A stretch of DNA of 64,000 nucleotides from Brasilonema sp. UFV-L1 (GTDB lineage: Bacteria > Cyanobacteriota > Cyanobacteriia > Cyanobacteriales > Nostocaceae), in the NCBI RefSeq assembly GCF_012912105.1, contig NZ_QMEA01000047.1:17346-81345 (forward strand). The letters run 5' to 3'. Below, one piece after another: positions 34,635-43,633 of the stretch; the stretch's first letter is position 1, and each line of letters opens with the position of its first letter. The notes beneath the pieces were generated by a model. It ran no database searches, was not told the DNA's origin, and was given only the letters and a program-made list of their open reading frames with translations. The translations under genes were made by a program, and so were the position numbers.

Positions 34635-36170
34635 ATGGCTCGCACGCCCACACTAACCTTTGATCGTGGCACATTAATTTTGCATCCACCACCACGCGGT
34701 AGGGCTTGGATGGATTTTGCTACATGGGATGATAGAGTAGAAAAATTCCGCATTCCGGCTATTCATTACCGTGCTTTGGTGGAAGCAATGCAAGCGGAAG
34801 ATACGAACTTTGTTGATGAAGCTAAGGGGTTTTATCCGATAGAGTTGGTTCCTAGCCTAGAAATGGAACCTTACCCTCATCAAAGTGAGGCGTTAGCAGC
34901 TTGGAAACTCGCGGGAAGACAAGGAGTCGTGGTGCTTCCCACCGCAGCCGGAAAGACGTATCTAGCACAAATGGCGATGCAAGCGACGCCACGCACAACA
35001 CTGATTGTTGTTCCAACACTGGATTTAATGCATCAGTGGTATGCTCATTTGAAGGCGGCTTTTCCTGATGCTGAGGTTGGTTTGCTGGGTGGTGGTTCGC
35101 GAGATAGAACACCTGTACTTGTTGCCACTTACGATAGTGCGGCTATCCATGCAGAAAGTTTGGGAAATCTGTATGCTTTGTTAATTTTTGATGAATGTCA
35201 TCATTTGCCAACAGATTTTAGTCGCGTGATTGCAGAATATGCGATCGCACCCTATCGTCTAGGACTTTCCGCTACACCAGAACGAACTGATGGTAAACAC
35301 GCTGACTTGAATATTTTAATAGGGAAAGAAGTTTACCGTAAAAGGGCTGAAGATTTAGCGGGGAAGGCGCTAGCAGAACATGAAGTTGTGCAAATTAAGG
35401 TGAAATTATCACAACATGAACGGGAGAAATACACTCAATTGATTCAAGTTCGCAACGACTTTTTGAAGGAATCAAAGATTTCTTTGGGGAGTCTTCAAGG
35501 GTGGCAGAGATTTGTGCAAATGAGTGCGCGATCGCAAGCCGGGCGTAGAGCTATGTTAGCGCACCGGTCAGCGAAAGAAATTGCTTTGGGTACTGATGGG
35601 AAGATAAGAGTTCTTGCTGATATATTAACAGAACATTATCCAGAAAGAGTTTTGATTTTTACTGCTGATAATGCAACAGTTTACCGTATTTCTCAAGAGT
35701 TTCTTGTTCCAGCTATTACCCATCAAACTCCTGTAAAGGAACGACATGAGATATTAACAAAGTTTCGGGAGGGAGAGTTTAAAACTTTGGTTGCTTCTCA
35801 TGTGTTGAATGAAGGTGTTGATGTTCCTGCGGCTTCTGTCGCGATTATTTTATCTGGTACTGGTTCGACACGGGAGTATATTCAAAGATTGGGCAGGGTT
35901 TTAAGAAAGGGTAAGGATAATAAGAAGCAGGCGATTTTGTACGAGGTGGTGGCGGAGGATACGAGTGAGGAGGGGACTTCGGCGAGGAGAAGAGGTGTGG
36001 AGAGAAACGAACCGCAAAGACGCGAAGGACACGAAGGAAAGAGGGAGAAGAAAGGGAATTTACAGGTTATTTATGGGAGTGGGAAGGAAAGGAGTCTTAA
36101 GGCTGCTGAACAGTTGGAGATAAATTATAAAGTTCAAAAGAAACCACCGATAAATACGGATGAAAGCTGA
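34635..36170 (+). CDS. XPB/Rad25-like superfamily II helicase
   Basis: The 511-residue protein has an N-terminal ~70-residue domain and then SF2 motifs: YPHQSEALAAW (Q-like), motif I LPTAAGKT, Ia VVPTLDLMHQW, II FDECHH, III GLSATPERTDG, V ASHVLNEGVDVP and VI QRLGRVLRKG. The order and the DECH box match archaeal/bacterial XPB helicases. The C-terminal tail contains a dispersed repeat read in frame (ERNEPQRREGHEGKREKKG), probably harmless. The DUF790 nuclease-like gene follows 226 bp downstream, matching the XPB-Bax1 helicase-nuclease pairing known in archaea. Likely role: DNA unwinding or repair. The ATG has AGGAAAAG upstream. Confidence 0.85.
   Translation: MARTPTLTFDRGTLILHPPPRGRAWMDFATWDDRVEKFRIPAIHYRALVEAMQAEDTNFVDEAKGFYPIELVPSLEMEPYPHQSEALAAWKLAGRQGVVVLPTAAGKTYLAQMAMQATPRTTLIVVPTLDLMHQWYAHLKAAFPDAEVGLLGGGSRDRTPVLVATYDSAAIHAESLGNLYALLIFDECHHLPTDFSRVIAEYAIAPYRLGLSATPERTDGKHADLNILIGKEVYRKRAEDLAGKALAEHEVVQIKVKLSQHEREKYTQLIQVRNDFLKESKISLGSLQGWQRFVQMSARSQAGRRAMLAHRSAKEIALGTDGKIRVLADILTEHYPERVLIFTADNATVYRISQEFLVPAITHQTPVKERHEILTKFREGEFKTLVASHVLNEGVDVPAASVAIILSGTGSTREYIQRLGRVLRKGKDNKKQAILYEVVAEDTSEEGTSARRRGVERNEPQRREGHEGKREKKGNLQVIYGSGKERSLKAAEQLEINYKVQKKPPINTDES
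36006..36044 (+). repeat. Dispersed repeat read in frame inside the helicase gene
   Basis: GAACCGCAAAGACGCGAAGG at 36009-36028 and its flank CACGAAGGAAAG belong to a dispersed cyanobacterial repeat. Other copies here lie at 36250-36282 (inverted) and 62352-62388. Confidence 0.7.
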
Positions 36171-36249
36171 TAATATTGCAATAATTATAGGAACATCCCA
36201 ATGCATGTAAAAATTCCAGGACTTACTCAAAAACTCTTTTAAACTCTCT

Positions 36250-36282
36250 TACCTTTGCGCTCTTTGCGTCCTTTGCGGTTTA
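36250..36282 (-). repeat. Second copy of the AACCGCAAAGACGC repeat, inverted
   Basis: ACCTTTGCGCTCTTTGCGTC and CTTTGCGGTTT are the reverse complement of the repeat in the helicase tail. It lies in the gap between the helicase and the DUF790 gene. Confidence 0.65.
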
Positions 36283-36395
36283 TTATTTTATTCTCCTGCT
36301 CCCGTCTCAATACAAGATAACAGTAAACTTGTACACTTGGAATGTTTTCATGATTATCTATATTTATCTGCGTTGTTCTGCGGTTCAAAATTTCA

Positions 36396-37610
36396 ATGTT
36401 ACCAACAGAGTTACTAAGTCATAGGCAAAATGGGGAAGAGATTATCCCGAAGAGATTGAAGATTGATGATAAGAATTTGGCGACGGCGACTGAGTTAACA
36501 ACGACTTTTCAGAAAGCGGTAGGTGAGACTCAGGGTTCGCTTGAACGTCAGTTGTCGGAGTTGGAGGGAGATACTCCGGATTATAGGGAGAAGCGGGGTT
36601 TGGCTTATATCCTTAAAAGCAGTTTCTGTACGTTTGAGGTGGTGAGTCCTTTGGAACCTCAAATGTTACGAGAAAGGGTTTTTGCTTTGGCGGCTAAGTC
36701 TCCTCCGAGTCGGGAGTTGACAGAAATGACTTTAACAAAGGTTGCTGATGAATTGAGTCATGAACTTGAGCGCGAAGTTTTACCGAAACAAGTTCGTGAG
36801 GGGTTATATGCGGATTTGTCTGAAAATAAAATTTTAACTGCTTTTGATGCACCAGCGGCTCATGAATTATTGCATCGATACAATTTATCTCAGGTGCAGG
36901 GGGTGTTTTATAAGGCGAGTCAGTTGGTGATCAATGCTCATCGCAATGTTCCTGGACAATATAAGCTTTTGTTTCGCTATCTCAAGTTGTTTCAATTAAT
37001 GTCTTATATTGAGGGAGATGCTGACCACGGGTTTACAATTACGATTGATGGTCCGACGAGTTTGTTTACTCCTAGTACGCGGTATGGTTTGGCTATAGCT
37101 AAGCTGATTCCAGCTTTACTTCATGTCACCAAATGGAGTCTTTCTACAACGTTGCAAATTCGTGATACGTACACAAATACATGGAAAACTGGAAGGTTTA
37201 CTCTCAATTCTGAATGCGGTTTGGTGTCTCATTATTCAACGGGTAAGCCATACGATAGTATGTTGGAAGAGTCTTTTGCTGATAAGTGGGAGTCGATGAA
37301 AACGGATTGGGTGTTAGAGCGAGAAGTTGACTTAATTCCCATTCCTGGAAGTGTAATGATTCCCGATTTTAGATTAGTTCATCCTGATGGACGAACATTT
37401 TTATTAGAAATAGTTGGTTATTGGCGACCAGAATATTTACAAAAGAAGTTTTCACAAGTGCGGCGTGCTGAATGTCAGAACTTAATTTTGGCGATTTCTG
37501 AGCGATTGAATTTGGATAAAGCAGGAGTGAAATTAAATGATGTGCCTGCTCGAATTGTTTGGTTTAAAGATAAATTGTTGCCGAAAGCAGTATTAGCAGT
37601 CATGGAATAA
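36396..37610 (+). CDS. DUF790 family, Bax1-like nuclease partner
   Basis: The 404-residue protein matches DUF790. The start MLPTELLSHRQNGEEIIPKR is followed by a helical middle (LHRYNLSQVQGVFYKASQLV) and a C-terminal PD-(D/E)XK-like core. There MIPDFRLVHP and FLLEIVGYW supply Asp and Glu-x-x-Tyr residues typical of the nuclease site. Archaeal Bax1 is a structure-specific nuclease acting with XPB in a repair-like complex. Its position directly downstream of the XPB-like gene, on the same strand, supports a joint function. Catalysis in this protein is inferred from motifs. Confidence 0.82.
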   Translation: MLPTELLSHRQNGEEIIPKRLKIDDKNLATATELTTTFQKAVGETQGSLERQLSELEGDTPDYREKRGLAYILKSSFCTFEVVSPLEPQMLRERVFALAAKSPPSRELTEMTLTKVADELSHELEREVLPKQVREGLYADLSENKILTAFDAPAAHELLHRYNLSQVQGVFYKASQLVINAHRNVPGQYKLLFRYLKLFQLMSYIEGDADHGFTITIDGPTSLFTPSTRYGLAIAKLIPALLHVTKWSLSTTLQIRDTYTNTWKTGRFTLNSECGLVSHYSTGKPYDSMLEESFADKWESMKTDWVLEREVDLIPIPGSVMIPDFRLVHPDGRTFLLEIVGYWRPEYLQKKFSQVRRAECQNLILAISERLNLDKAGVKLNDVPARIVWFKDKLLPKAVLAVME

Positions 37611-37624
37611 AAGGGAGGAATCAT

Positions 37625-37834
37625 ATAAAGACTATTGATACAATTGCCACTGTCACAGCAGATGGCAAAATGACAGTACAGTTACCACCAGATATCCCAG
37701 GTGGTGAACATAGAATTTTGGTAGTTTTTGATGAAAACCCTTTGGTAGAGAAATCACAGAAAAAGGAAAAGCGTTCGCCTTTAAACTTCCCTGTAGATAA
37801 TTATAGTCCCTGGGAATTGTGGGTGTGCCCATAA
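37625..37834 (+). pseudogene. Antitoxin-like gene with lost start and truncated end
   Basis: GGGAGG stands about six bases before an ATA codon at 37625. From there the frame reads KTIDTIATVTADGKMTVQLP, then PGGEHRILVVFDENP and SPLNFPVDNYSPWEL. This matches a common cyanobacterial antitoxin-like family that starts MKTI and ends LSLRREDMY. Here the start codon appears mutated from ATG to ATA. The last ~15 residues are replaced by WVCP and a stop. No toxin frame follows. The gene is probably dead. Confidence 0.65.
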
Positions 37835-38221
37835 AGTGAAAAGCGAAGGCTTTGATTGCCAACTGAGCTTTTGTCATAAGCTGAGTCACCAAGCTCCCAC
37901 AACAATTTAGTTAGTCACAACGGTTTTTACGGTTGCAAGTGCAGGAATAGTGACAGCTAGGATAAGAACTTGAGTTCCATCTTGGGTAATGTAAATGTTA
38001 TTAACGATGTTTAACTTTTCCTGAATGATAACTTTTCATAAATATTTCCTATTCCATTAGAAAGATGCAATGACCTTTACTATGTATTAATCTATATCGC
38101 GAGAACTCATTTAAAGCTGCTGTTGAAATAAGCACAGAAAGTCTATTCTTTAACTTCTCAAGCTCTACAAAACCGAACTTCTATCAAGCCTTTTCAAATC
38201 AAAAATTAAAGGAAAAATGCC
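37835..38221. other. Gap with a short open frame on the minus strand
   Basis: Minus-strand positions 38039 to 37907 contain a ~42-codon open stretch (TQDGTQVLILAVTIPALATV). It would start at an ATG only if one base were removed from an A-run. It could be a decayed small gene or chance. The 3' half should contain the promoter of the next gene. Confidence 0.35.
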
Positions 38222-39460
38222 GTGAAAGCAAAAAGCTTATTCATTGGTTGTGCTTTGCTGCTGAGTATGACCTTTCCAAGCAAAGCACAACAACCGCCGG
38301 ATGGGGAACAGCTACAACAACTTAATCAACAACTGAATATAGAGCGAGTAGAGGGTTACATAGTACAGCCTCAACGCCTGGAATTTGATGAATCGCTCTT
38401 GCAACAGCTGAAAATACCTGAGGGGTTTCGTATCACCGTGTTTGCCAAAGACTTAGGCAATCCCCGGAATTTGGCAGTTGGTTCCGATGGTACAGTTTAT
38501 GTGACCCGCCGTGAACAAGGTGATGTGTTGGCGTTACGCGATCGCAATGGTGATGGGCGTGCAGATCAGACAGTAACTGTTGCCAAAGATGTTCCCTATG
38601 TCAATGGCATTACGATTTATAAAAATCGTCTTTACTATGTTACAGACACAAAACTTTACGCTACAGATTTGGAAAGGGACGGGAAAGTAGGTAGACCGGA
38701 GGTGTTAATAAATAACATACCTGATGCAGGACAACACCCCAATCGCACTATTGGCTTTGGTCCTGATGGAATGCTCTACTTGTCAGTGGGTAGCACATGT
38801 AACGCCTGCGATGAGCCAAACGAAGAACACGCTACTTTGCTGCAAGCACAACCCGATGGGAAAAATCGCAAAATTTATGCAAGGGGCTTACGCAATACTA
38901 TCGGTTTTGCTTGGCATCCAGAAACGAAGGAATTGTGGGGGATGGATCATGGTTCTGACTGGCGTGGTGATCAGCAACCCCCGGAAGAACTGAATCTCAT
39001 TCAGCAGGAACGTCATTATGGTTGGCCTTTTTGTTGGGGCGATCGCCGTCCGGATCTGTACCTACCAGCAAACCCAGATGGCATGACAAAACAGGAGTTT
39101 TGCTCTAAGACAGAACCGCCTGTGCTCACTTACACAGCACACAGTGCGCCCCTGGATTTGCTCTTTTACACGGCATCTCAGTTTCCTCAAGAATACCGTA
39201 ACGATGCTTTTGTCACTATGCGCGGTTCCTGGAATCGTAAACCGCCCGCAGGTTACAAGCTTGTGCGGGTACGTTATCAAAACGGTAAACCAGTGGCATT
39301 TGAGGACTTCATCACAGGGTTTTTGAATGCAGAAGGAACAGCACAGTTCGGTAGACCCGTGGGACTTGCCATTGCACCTGATGGTTCACTGTTGTTTACA
39401 GATGATACCAACGGCGTGATTTATCGGGTATCGTACGTAGGTAAAGGTGGAGGTCAGTAG
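38222..39460 (+). CDS. Secreted sorbosone/glucose dehydrogenase-like protein
   Basis: The start is a GTG with AAAGGA about ten bases upstream. A signal peptide (residues 1-22, ending SKAQQ) leads a 412-residue beta-propeller of the PQQ-dependent aldose sugar dehydrogenase family (YliI, sorbosone dehydrogenase). Propeller motifs include GNPRNLAVGSDGTVYVTRRE, RTIGFGPDGMLYLSVGS, ARGLRNTIGFAWHPETKELW and PVGLAIAPDGSLLFTDD. The conserved ELWGMDHGSDWRGD fits the catalytic and PQQ/metal region. Likely role: periplasmic oxidation of aldoses. Two or more Cys (CNACDEP) may form a disulfide. There is no operon partner. Confidence 0.85.
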   Translation: MKAKSLFIGCALLLSMTFPSKAQQPPDGEQLQQLNQQLNIERVEGYIVQPQRLEFDESLLQQLKIPEGFRITVFAKDLGNPRNLAVGSDGTVYVTRREQGDVLALRDRNGDGRADQTVTVAKDVPYVNGITIYKNRLYYVTDTKLYATDLERDGKVGRPEVLINNIPDAGQHPNRTIGFGPDGMLYLSVGSTCNACDEPNEEHATLLQAQPDGKNRKIYARGLRNTIGFAWHPETKELWGMDHGSDWRGDQQPPEELNLIQQERHYGWPFCWGDRRPDLYLPANPDGMTKQEFCSKTEPPVLTYTAHSAPLDLLFYTASQFPQEYRNDAFVTMRGSWNRKPPAGYKLVRVRYQNGKPVAFEDFITGFLNAEGTAQFGRPVGLAIAPDGSLLFTDDTNGVIYRVSYVGKGGGQ

Positions 39461-39602
39461 CACAAGATTGGGAGAAACAGACGCGGAGAATGTCTGCGCG
39501 TCTGGTGCATTCTCGTTACCGTCACTTTCTCTTCACATTTTTCGTTAATACTAAGAATATGAACCCCTCAACTTTAATCAAAATCTAGGAGAAGTGTTTC
39601 TT

Positions 39603-39953
39603 ATGACTGGTCTAATTCTTACGTGGTTAGTCACCGCTGTCAGTTTTTTGATTATTGCTAAATTACCAATAGGAGTAGAAATTGATAGCTTTGGTAAAGC
39701 ATTAATATCTGCTGCTGTGTTTGGAATTTTAAATGCTATTTTACTCCCCATTTTAACCTTTTTTACCTTCCCATTCATCATCGTTACATTGGGTTTATTC
39801 TTCTTTATTTTGAATGCCATTATCTTTGGCTTAGCTGCTTATCTAGTCCCCGGATTTCGTTTAATTTGGGGCTTCTGGAGTGCTTTGCTGGGTTCACTTG
39901 CTTTGGCAATCATTAATTCTATTCTCTTGAGATTAGTAGCACAAATCAGTTAG
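39603..39953 (+). CDS. Phage holin-4-like small membrane protein
   Basis: The ATG at 39603 is preferred; an in-frame GTG at 39594 lies too close to the AGGAG. The 116-residue protein has four hydrophobic helices (LILTWLVTAVSFLIIAKL, ALISAAVFGILNAILLPIL, FIIVTLGLFFFILNAI, ALLGSLALAIINSI). The pattern matches the phage holin 4-2 / YvlD-like superfamily widespread in bacterial chromosomes. Despite the name, most chromosomal members have unknown functions in envelope homeostasis. Confidence 0.8.
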   Translation: MTGLILTWLVTAVSFLIIAKLPIGVEIDSFGKALISAAVFGILNAILLPILTFFTFPFIIVTLGLFFFILNAIIFGLAAYLVPGFRLIWGFWSALLGSLALAIINSILLRLVAQIS

Positions 39954-40042
39954 TAAATCAAGTTTTTCCAGATATGATTTTCTGATAGCTAAACACATAA
40001 TTTCTACAACATATCAATTTGAATGTAAGAGGTGATGATTTT

Positions 40043-40849
40043 TTGCGACACAAAATTAGCTATTTTCTAATGGGAATCGCTCTATTTATCCTGTTAGCTT
40101 CTTGTCAACTAACACCAGTAGCAGAGTCACCATCTCCCACAGAGACTCCCACAGCGATACCTGTAGTGACACAAACCCCTGCGACTTCTTCCCCTGTAGC
40201 TTATGTTGACAAGGAATTAAGCGCTAATCCTGCACAGCTTCCGCCATTACCTTACGACTATGGCGCATTAGAAAAAGCTATTGATGCAGAAACAATGAAA
40301 CTGCATCATGATAGACATCATGCAACGTATGTCAACAACCTCAACGACGCTTTGACAAAGCATCCTGAACAGCAAAATAGAAGTGTAGAAGCTTTGCTGG
40401 GCGACTTGGACAGTGTACCTGAAGATATTCGGACAACGGTACGCAACAACGCTGGTGGACACCTCAACCATACAGTTTTTTGGCAAATTATGAGTCCTCA
40501 AGGTGGCGGAGAACCGACTGGTCAGATAGCGCAAGAAATCAACCAAACTTTTGGCAGTTTTGATGCATTTAGGAAACAGTTTAACGAAGCAGGTGGTGAT
40601 CGCTTCGGTAGTGGTTGGGTTTGGTTAGTGCGTAATCCTCAAGGACAACTGCAAATCACAACGACACCAAATCAAGACAGCCCAATAATGGAAGGATTGT
40701 ATCCAATTATGGGTAATGACGTATGGGAACACGCATATTACCTCAGATACCAGAACCAGCGCGCCAAGTATTTAGAGAATTGGTGGAATGTTGTGAATTG
40801 GTCGGAAATCAATAGGAGAGCGCAAGTTTCATCACAACGGCAAAGTTAG
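40043..40849 (+). CDS. sodA: Fe/Mn superoxide dismutase, lipoprotein form
   Basis: I place the start at TTG 40043, seven bases after AGAGGTG; a TTG at 40019 would add eight residues. The 268-residue product has a lipoprotein signal (FILLASC, Cys21) and a Pro/Thr-rich linker. A complete SOD domain follows: [51 protein letters not shown] and [19 protein letters not shown], holding the three His and one Asp metal ligands. The GGGEPTG motif favours Mn. It should detoxify superoxide outside the plasma membrane, in periplasm or thylakoid lumen. Confidence 0.9.
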   Translation: MRHKISYFLMGIALFILLASCQLTPVAESPSPTETPTAIPVVTQTPATSSPVAYVDKELSANPAQLPPLPYDYGALEKAIDAETMKLHHDRHHATYVNNLNDALTKHPEQQNRSVEALLGDLDSVPEDIRTTVRNNAGGHLNHTVFWQIMSPQGGGEPTGQIAQEINQTFGSFDAFRKQFNEAGGDRFGSGWVWLVRNPQGQLQITTTPNQDSPIMEGLYPIMGNDVWEHAYYLRYQNQRAKYLENWWNVVNWSEINRRAQVSSQRQS

Positions 40850-40938
40850 GAGGTACGCGCCTGTGAAAAGTCTGTTAATTAAAAATCCTGTGGTCAAGTG
40901 GGGTTATGGATTCAATTTCTAGTGAAGATTTCTGGCAC

Positions 40939-42432
40939 TTATTGACTACTAACTTCCAAAGGAAGGAAAATCGTTAAAACTTCTCCATGACGCGGACGTT
41001 CGCGCACAATAAGTTTACCCCCAATCGCTTGAAATAAATGCTTAGTTGCGTTAAGATTTAGGCTTATGGTGCCTGTTTCTGGCTGGAACATGAGTAGTTG
41101 ACCCAAGGCTTTACGAATTGGTGGTGTGTATTGAGAACCTAACGCTTTTTCACTACCTGCTACTTGGGTTAAAGGCAATAATTGTAATTTTAATTGATCT
41201 CCTGCAGGGATAACTCGCACTTGAATATGGCTACCAGCTGGCAAACTACGGGTAAAATTCTCCATTAAACCCATCAGAACTCGATCCAACATAGCAGGAT
41301 GACTAACCACGGTTGGTAACTGCTGAGGTAAAACCACATCCAAAGTCAAATTCCGTCGATTGGCTGCTTGTTGCCAACGTGGAATACTCTGCTGTAACAC
41401 TTGCTCAAGAGACATTGCTGTAAGTTGAGTATGAGGATTTGTGGATTTTACAATCGCAGATGTTTCTAGTTCTGCTGCTCTAAAAAGCAACTCCATACGA
41501 TCTATTTGCTCAGTACATTCGCGATCAATAAGTTCTAAACGCTTGATCACATTTGTTGACAAATCACGCTGTTTCAGCAGTAAACGAGTGATGGTGCGAA
41601 TCGTTGTTAAAGGAGTGCGAATTTCGTGAGCAAAAGCTTGCAGCAGTTCTACGTCGGGACGAGTATGTGTTTGTGATGACGCACACAAAGACGGACGCGA
41701 CGACACAGGAACTGTTTCTACAAACTCTGGACGTCCCCGTGTCCCCAAATCTTCGTGTTTCGTGATTTCTGTGTCTTGTTGTTGTTCTGGAAATTGCGTC
41801 AACAACAAACGACTAAACTCCATCACTATACGATAATCTGGAGTGACTGGACAATACTTATGTACTAAATCTTCTAAATCGGCAAATAGATCTGGGTTGC
41901 TGACGACAACTCTTGCTCCTAGCGATCGCCATGCTAACTCAACAACCTCTGGCTCAAAAGAAAATGAAAAACTCTTATCACCATTGGTGTCTTCTGATAA
42001 AACCAGCACTAATCTAAATTGCTTGGTGAAAACTAAACAAAACTGTTCTGTTGCTAACGGATCTGTTTTCAATACAGGTAAAACCGACTCACCAGGAGCA
42101 AATGCATCTGCCATTGGCACACCAGGAGGCATTTGAAATGGCATAAGTGCCAAGGGGTTAAATGGCTTTGCCGTAAAACTGACAGTCTGCAAGCTTCCAG
42201 CCAGTCTTGGTTCGCTGAAAACAGGTGCTGGCGCAGCTAAAACTAATCCTTGTGTCGCTTCACCTTGTGTGGCTTCACCTAAAGCTGGTGCTAAAGTCTT
42301 TAACAACAGTTGCTCTGTCGCTGCTATGCTTACGCGCCACTGTTGTTCTGCTTTGGCAGATGAACATTCAGCCACTGTTGATTGACTATTTGTTAAAACT
42401 TCCTTCAAACTTGGCAATATCCATTTGTACAC
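40939..42432 (-). CDS. Histidine kinase, cyanobacterial type
   Basis: The 497-residue protein has no transmembrane segment. The N-terminal ~230 residues are a cyanobacterial sensor-like region without a named domain. The HisKA box AFAHEIRTPLTTIR (phospho-accepting His ~residue 270) follows, then an ATPase domain with a weak N box (DRVLMGLMENFTRSL) and a G box (GGKLIVRERPRHGEVLTIFL). The tract TEITKHEDLGTRGRP and VPVSSRPSLC before the HisKA box looks like translated intergenic repeat, and GEATQGEATQG is a short tandem duplication. It probably phosphorylates a response regulator encoded elsewhere. It is a lone gene. Confidence 0.8.
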   Translation of the reverse strand: MYKWILPSLKEVLTNSQSTVAECSSAKAEQQWRVSIAATEQLLLKTLAPALGEATQGEATQGLVLAAPAPVFSEPRLAGSLQTVSFTAKPFNPLALMPFQMPPGVPMADAFAPGESVLPVLKTDPLATEQFCLVFTKQFRLVLVLSEDTNGDKSFSFSFEPEVVELAWRSLGARVVVSNPDLFADLEDLVHKYCPVTPDYRIVMEFSRLLLTQFPEQQQDTEITKHEDLGTRGRPEFVETVPVSSRPSLCASSQTHTRPDVELLQAFAHEIRTPLTTIRTITRLLLKQRDLSTNVIKRLELIDRECTEQIDRMELLFRAAELETSAIVKSTNPHTQLTAMSLEQVLQQSIPRWQQAANRRNLTLDVVLPQQLPTVVSHPAMLDRVLMGLMENFTRSLPAGSHIQVRVIPAGDQLKLQLLPLTQVAGSEKALGSQYTPPIRKALGQLLMFQPETGTISLNLNATKHLFQAIGGKLIVRERPRHGEVLTIFLPLEVSSQ

Positions 42433-42778
42433 AAGTTCTCACCCCTGAATAAAGAGCGACTGACAGTGTTTTTGGCAGGCATTCACTACTATCTATGAGG
42501 TTATAAGTATTTCTGTGTTAATGAAAGTCGTATAACCGAACCATAAAAGTGAAATTTCCCCTGTTGGGGGCTAAAGTCATGAAAGGATGTTATGATTCCC
42601 AAGTTTTTGAGTAAATAACCAATCTATTGATAGATATCTAGCATAACTTGCGGACGATGAAAGTTAAAGCAAAACAAGGCAAAACTGTAATAGAAGTACG
42701 AAACACATTAGAAACTATATGTTTTTGTGCTTGTTACATGTTTTTGTGCTTTTTTTAGCTATTTAATGGAGGAGTAAA
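42433..42778. other. Upstream region of the stress-protein gene
   Basis: ATGTTTTTGTGCTT occurs twice, at 42719-42732 and 42738-42751. GGAGGAG lies five bases before the downstream ATG. No gene is seen. Confidence 0.5.
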
Positions 42779-43414
42779 ATGGCTTTGGGTAAACACAAGC
42801 GCGCAGTCGGCGTGTTTCCTAGCCGTCGTGAAGCCGAGTATGCACTCACCGAACTCAGAGATGCTGGCTTTTCAATGAATAAGGTTTCTATCATTGCTAA
42901 AGATGCTGAGCGCAACGGTGAAATTGCTGGTGTCGAAACCCAAGAACGTATTGGTAACAAAGCTGATGAAGGAGCCGCAACCGGAGCAGTTACAGGGGCA
43001 ACATTAGGAGGCATTACTGGCTTACTTGTAGGTTTAGGAACGTTGGCGATTCCTGGTGTCGGTCCTATATTACTCGCAGGCGAAATAGCGACAACTCTAG
43101 CGACAGCCGCAGCTGGCGCCGGAATTGGTGCAGCTGCTGGTGGATTACTAGGTGCGCTCATTGGTTTGGGAATTCCTGAAGAACGAGCCAGAGTATACAA
43201 CGAACGAGTATCTCGTGGTGAATATCTGGTGATAGTAGACGGGACAGAGGACGAAATTCGCCGTGCTGAAACTGTTTTGACAAACCAAGGTATTCAGGAG
43301 TTCGGAATCTATAATGCACCTGATGTTGCAGACACTCGCGTAAATAACACTGATCGCATTGTAAACAATCAGCCTCAAGTAACTATTGTTGACCGTCGGG
43401 ATACAACTGTTTAG
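42779..43414 (+). CDS. YflT/GS17M-like general stress protein
   Basis: The 211-residue protein begins GKHKRAVGVFPSRREAEYAL, like the general stress protein 17M/YflT domain. A Gly/Ala-rich membrane-interacting stretch follows (residues ~60-130; GAVTGATLGGITGLLVGLG, GAGIGAAAGGLLGALIGLG), then EYLVIVDGTEDEIRRAETVL. Such proteins are often induced by osmotic or desiccation stress in cyanobacteria. A strong GGAGGAG ribosome-binding site precedes the ATG. The next gene at 43634 encodes a BON lipoprotein and may be co-regulated. Confidence 0.8.
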   Translation: MALGKHKRAVGVFPSRREAEYALTELRDAGFSMNKVSIIAKDAERNGEIAGVETQERIGNKADEGAATGAVTGATLGGITGLLVGLGTLAIPGVGPILLAGEIATTLATAAAGAGIGAAAGGLLGALIGLGIPEERARVYNERVSRGEYLVIVDGTEDEIRRAETVLTNQGIQEFGIYNAPDVADTRVNNTDRIVNNQPQVTIVDRRDTTV

Positions 43415-43633
43415 TTAGTCATGAATTAAAACGGTCAGCAGTTTGCCCTGCTGACAATACACAGTAAACAGTGACCAGTTATCAGTAAGACCAGTGCTCT
43501 AGGAAAGTCTCCAACGCGAGAACGCGAGAGCCAGTTCCTTAAGTTGGAATACCCTTGTGTTGACTGCTGATCTTATCCAAATGCTCTACTTGTCTTGTGA
43601 AACCTTTTAAAACATTAAAGTTGGAGAGAGAAA

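Noticed and set aside
39603..39953. Holin-like gene as evidence of a prophage
   Set aside because: No other phage genes nearby; this family is common on bacterial chromosomes.
42763..43200. 145-codon minus-strand frame opposite the stress protein
   Set aside because: Low-complexity Pro/Ala antisense of the Gly/Ala-rich YflT-like gene.
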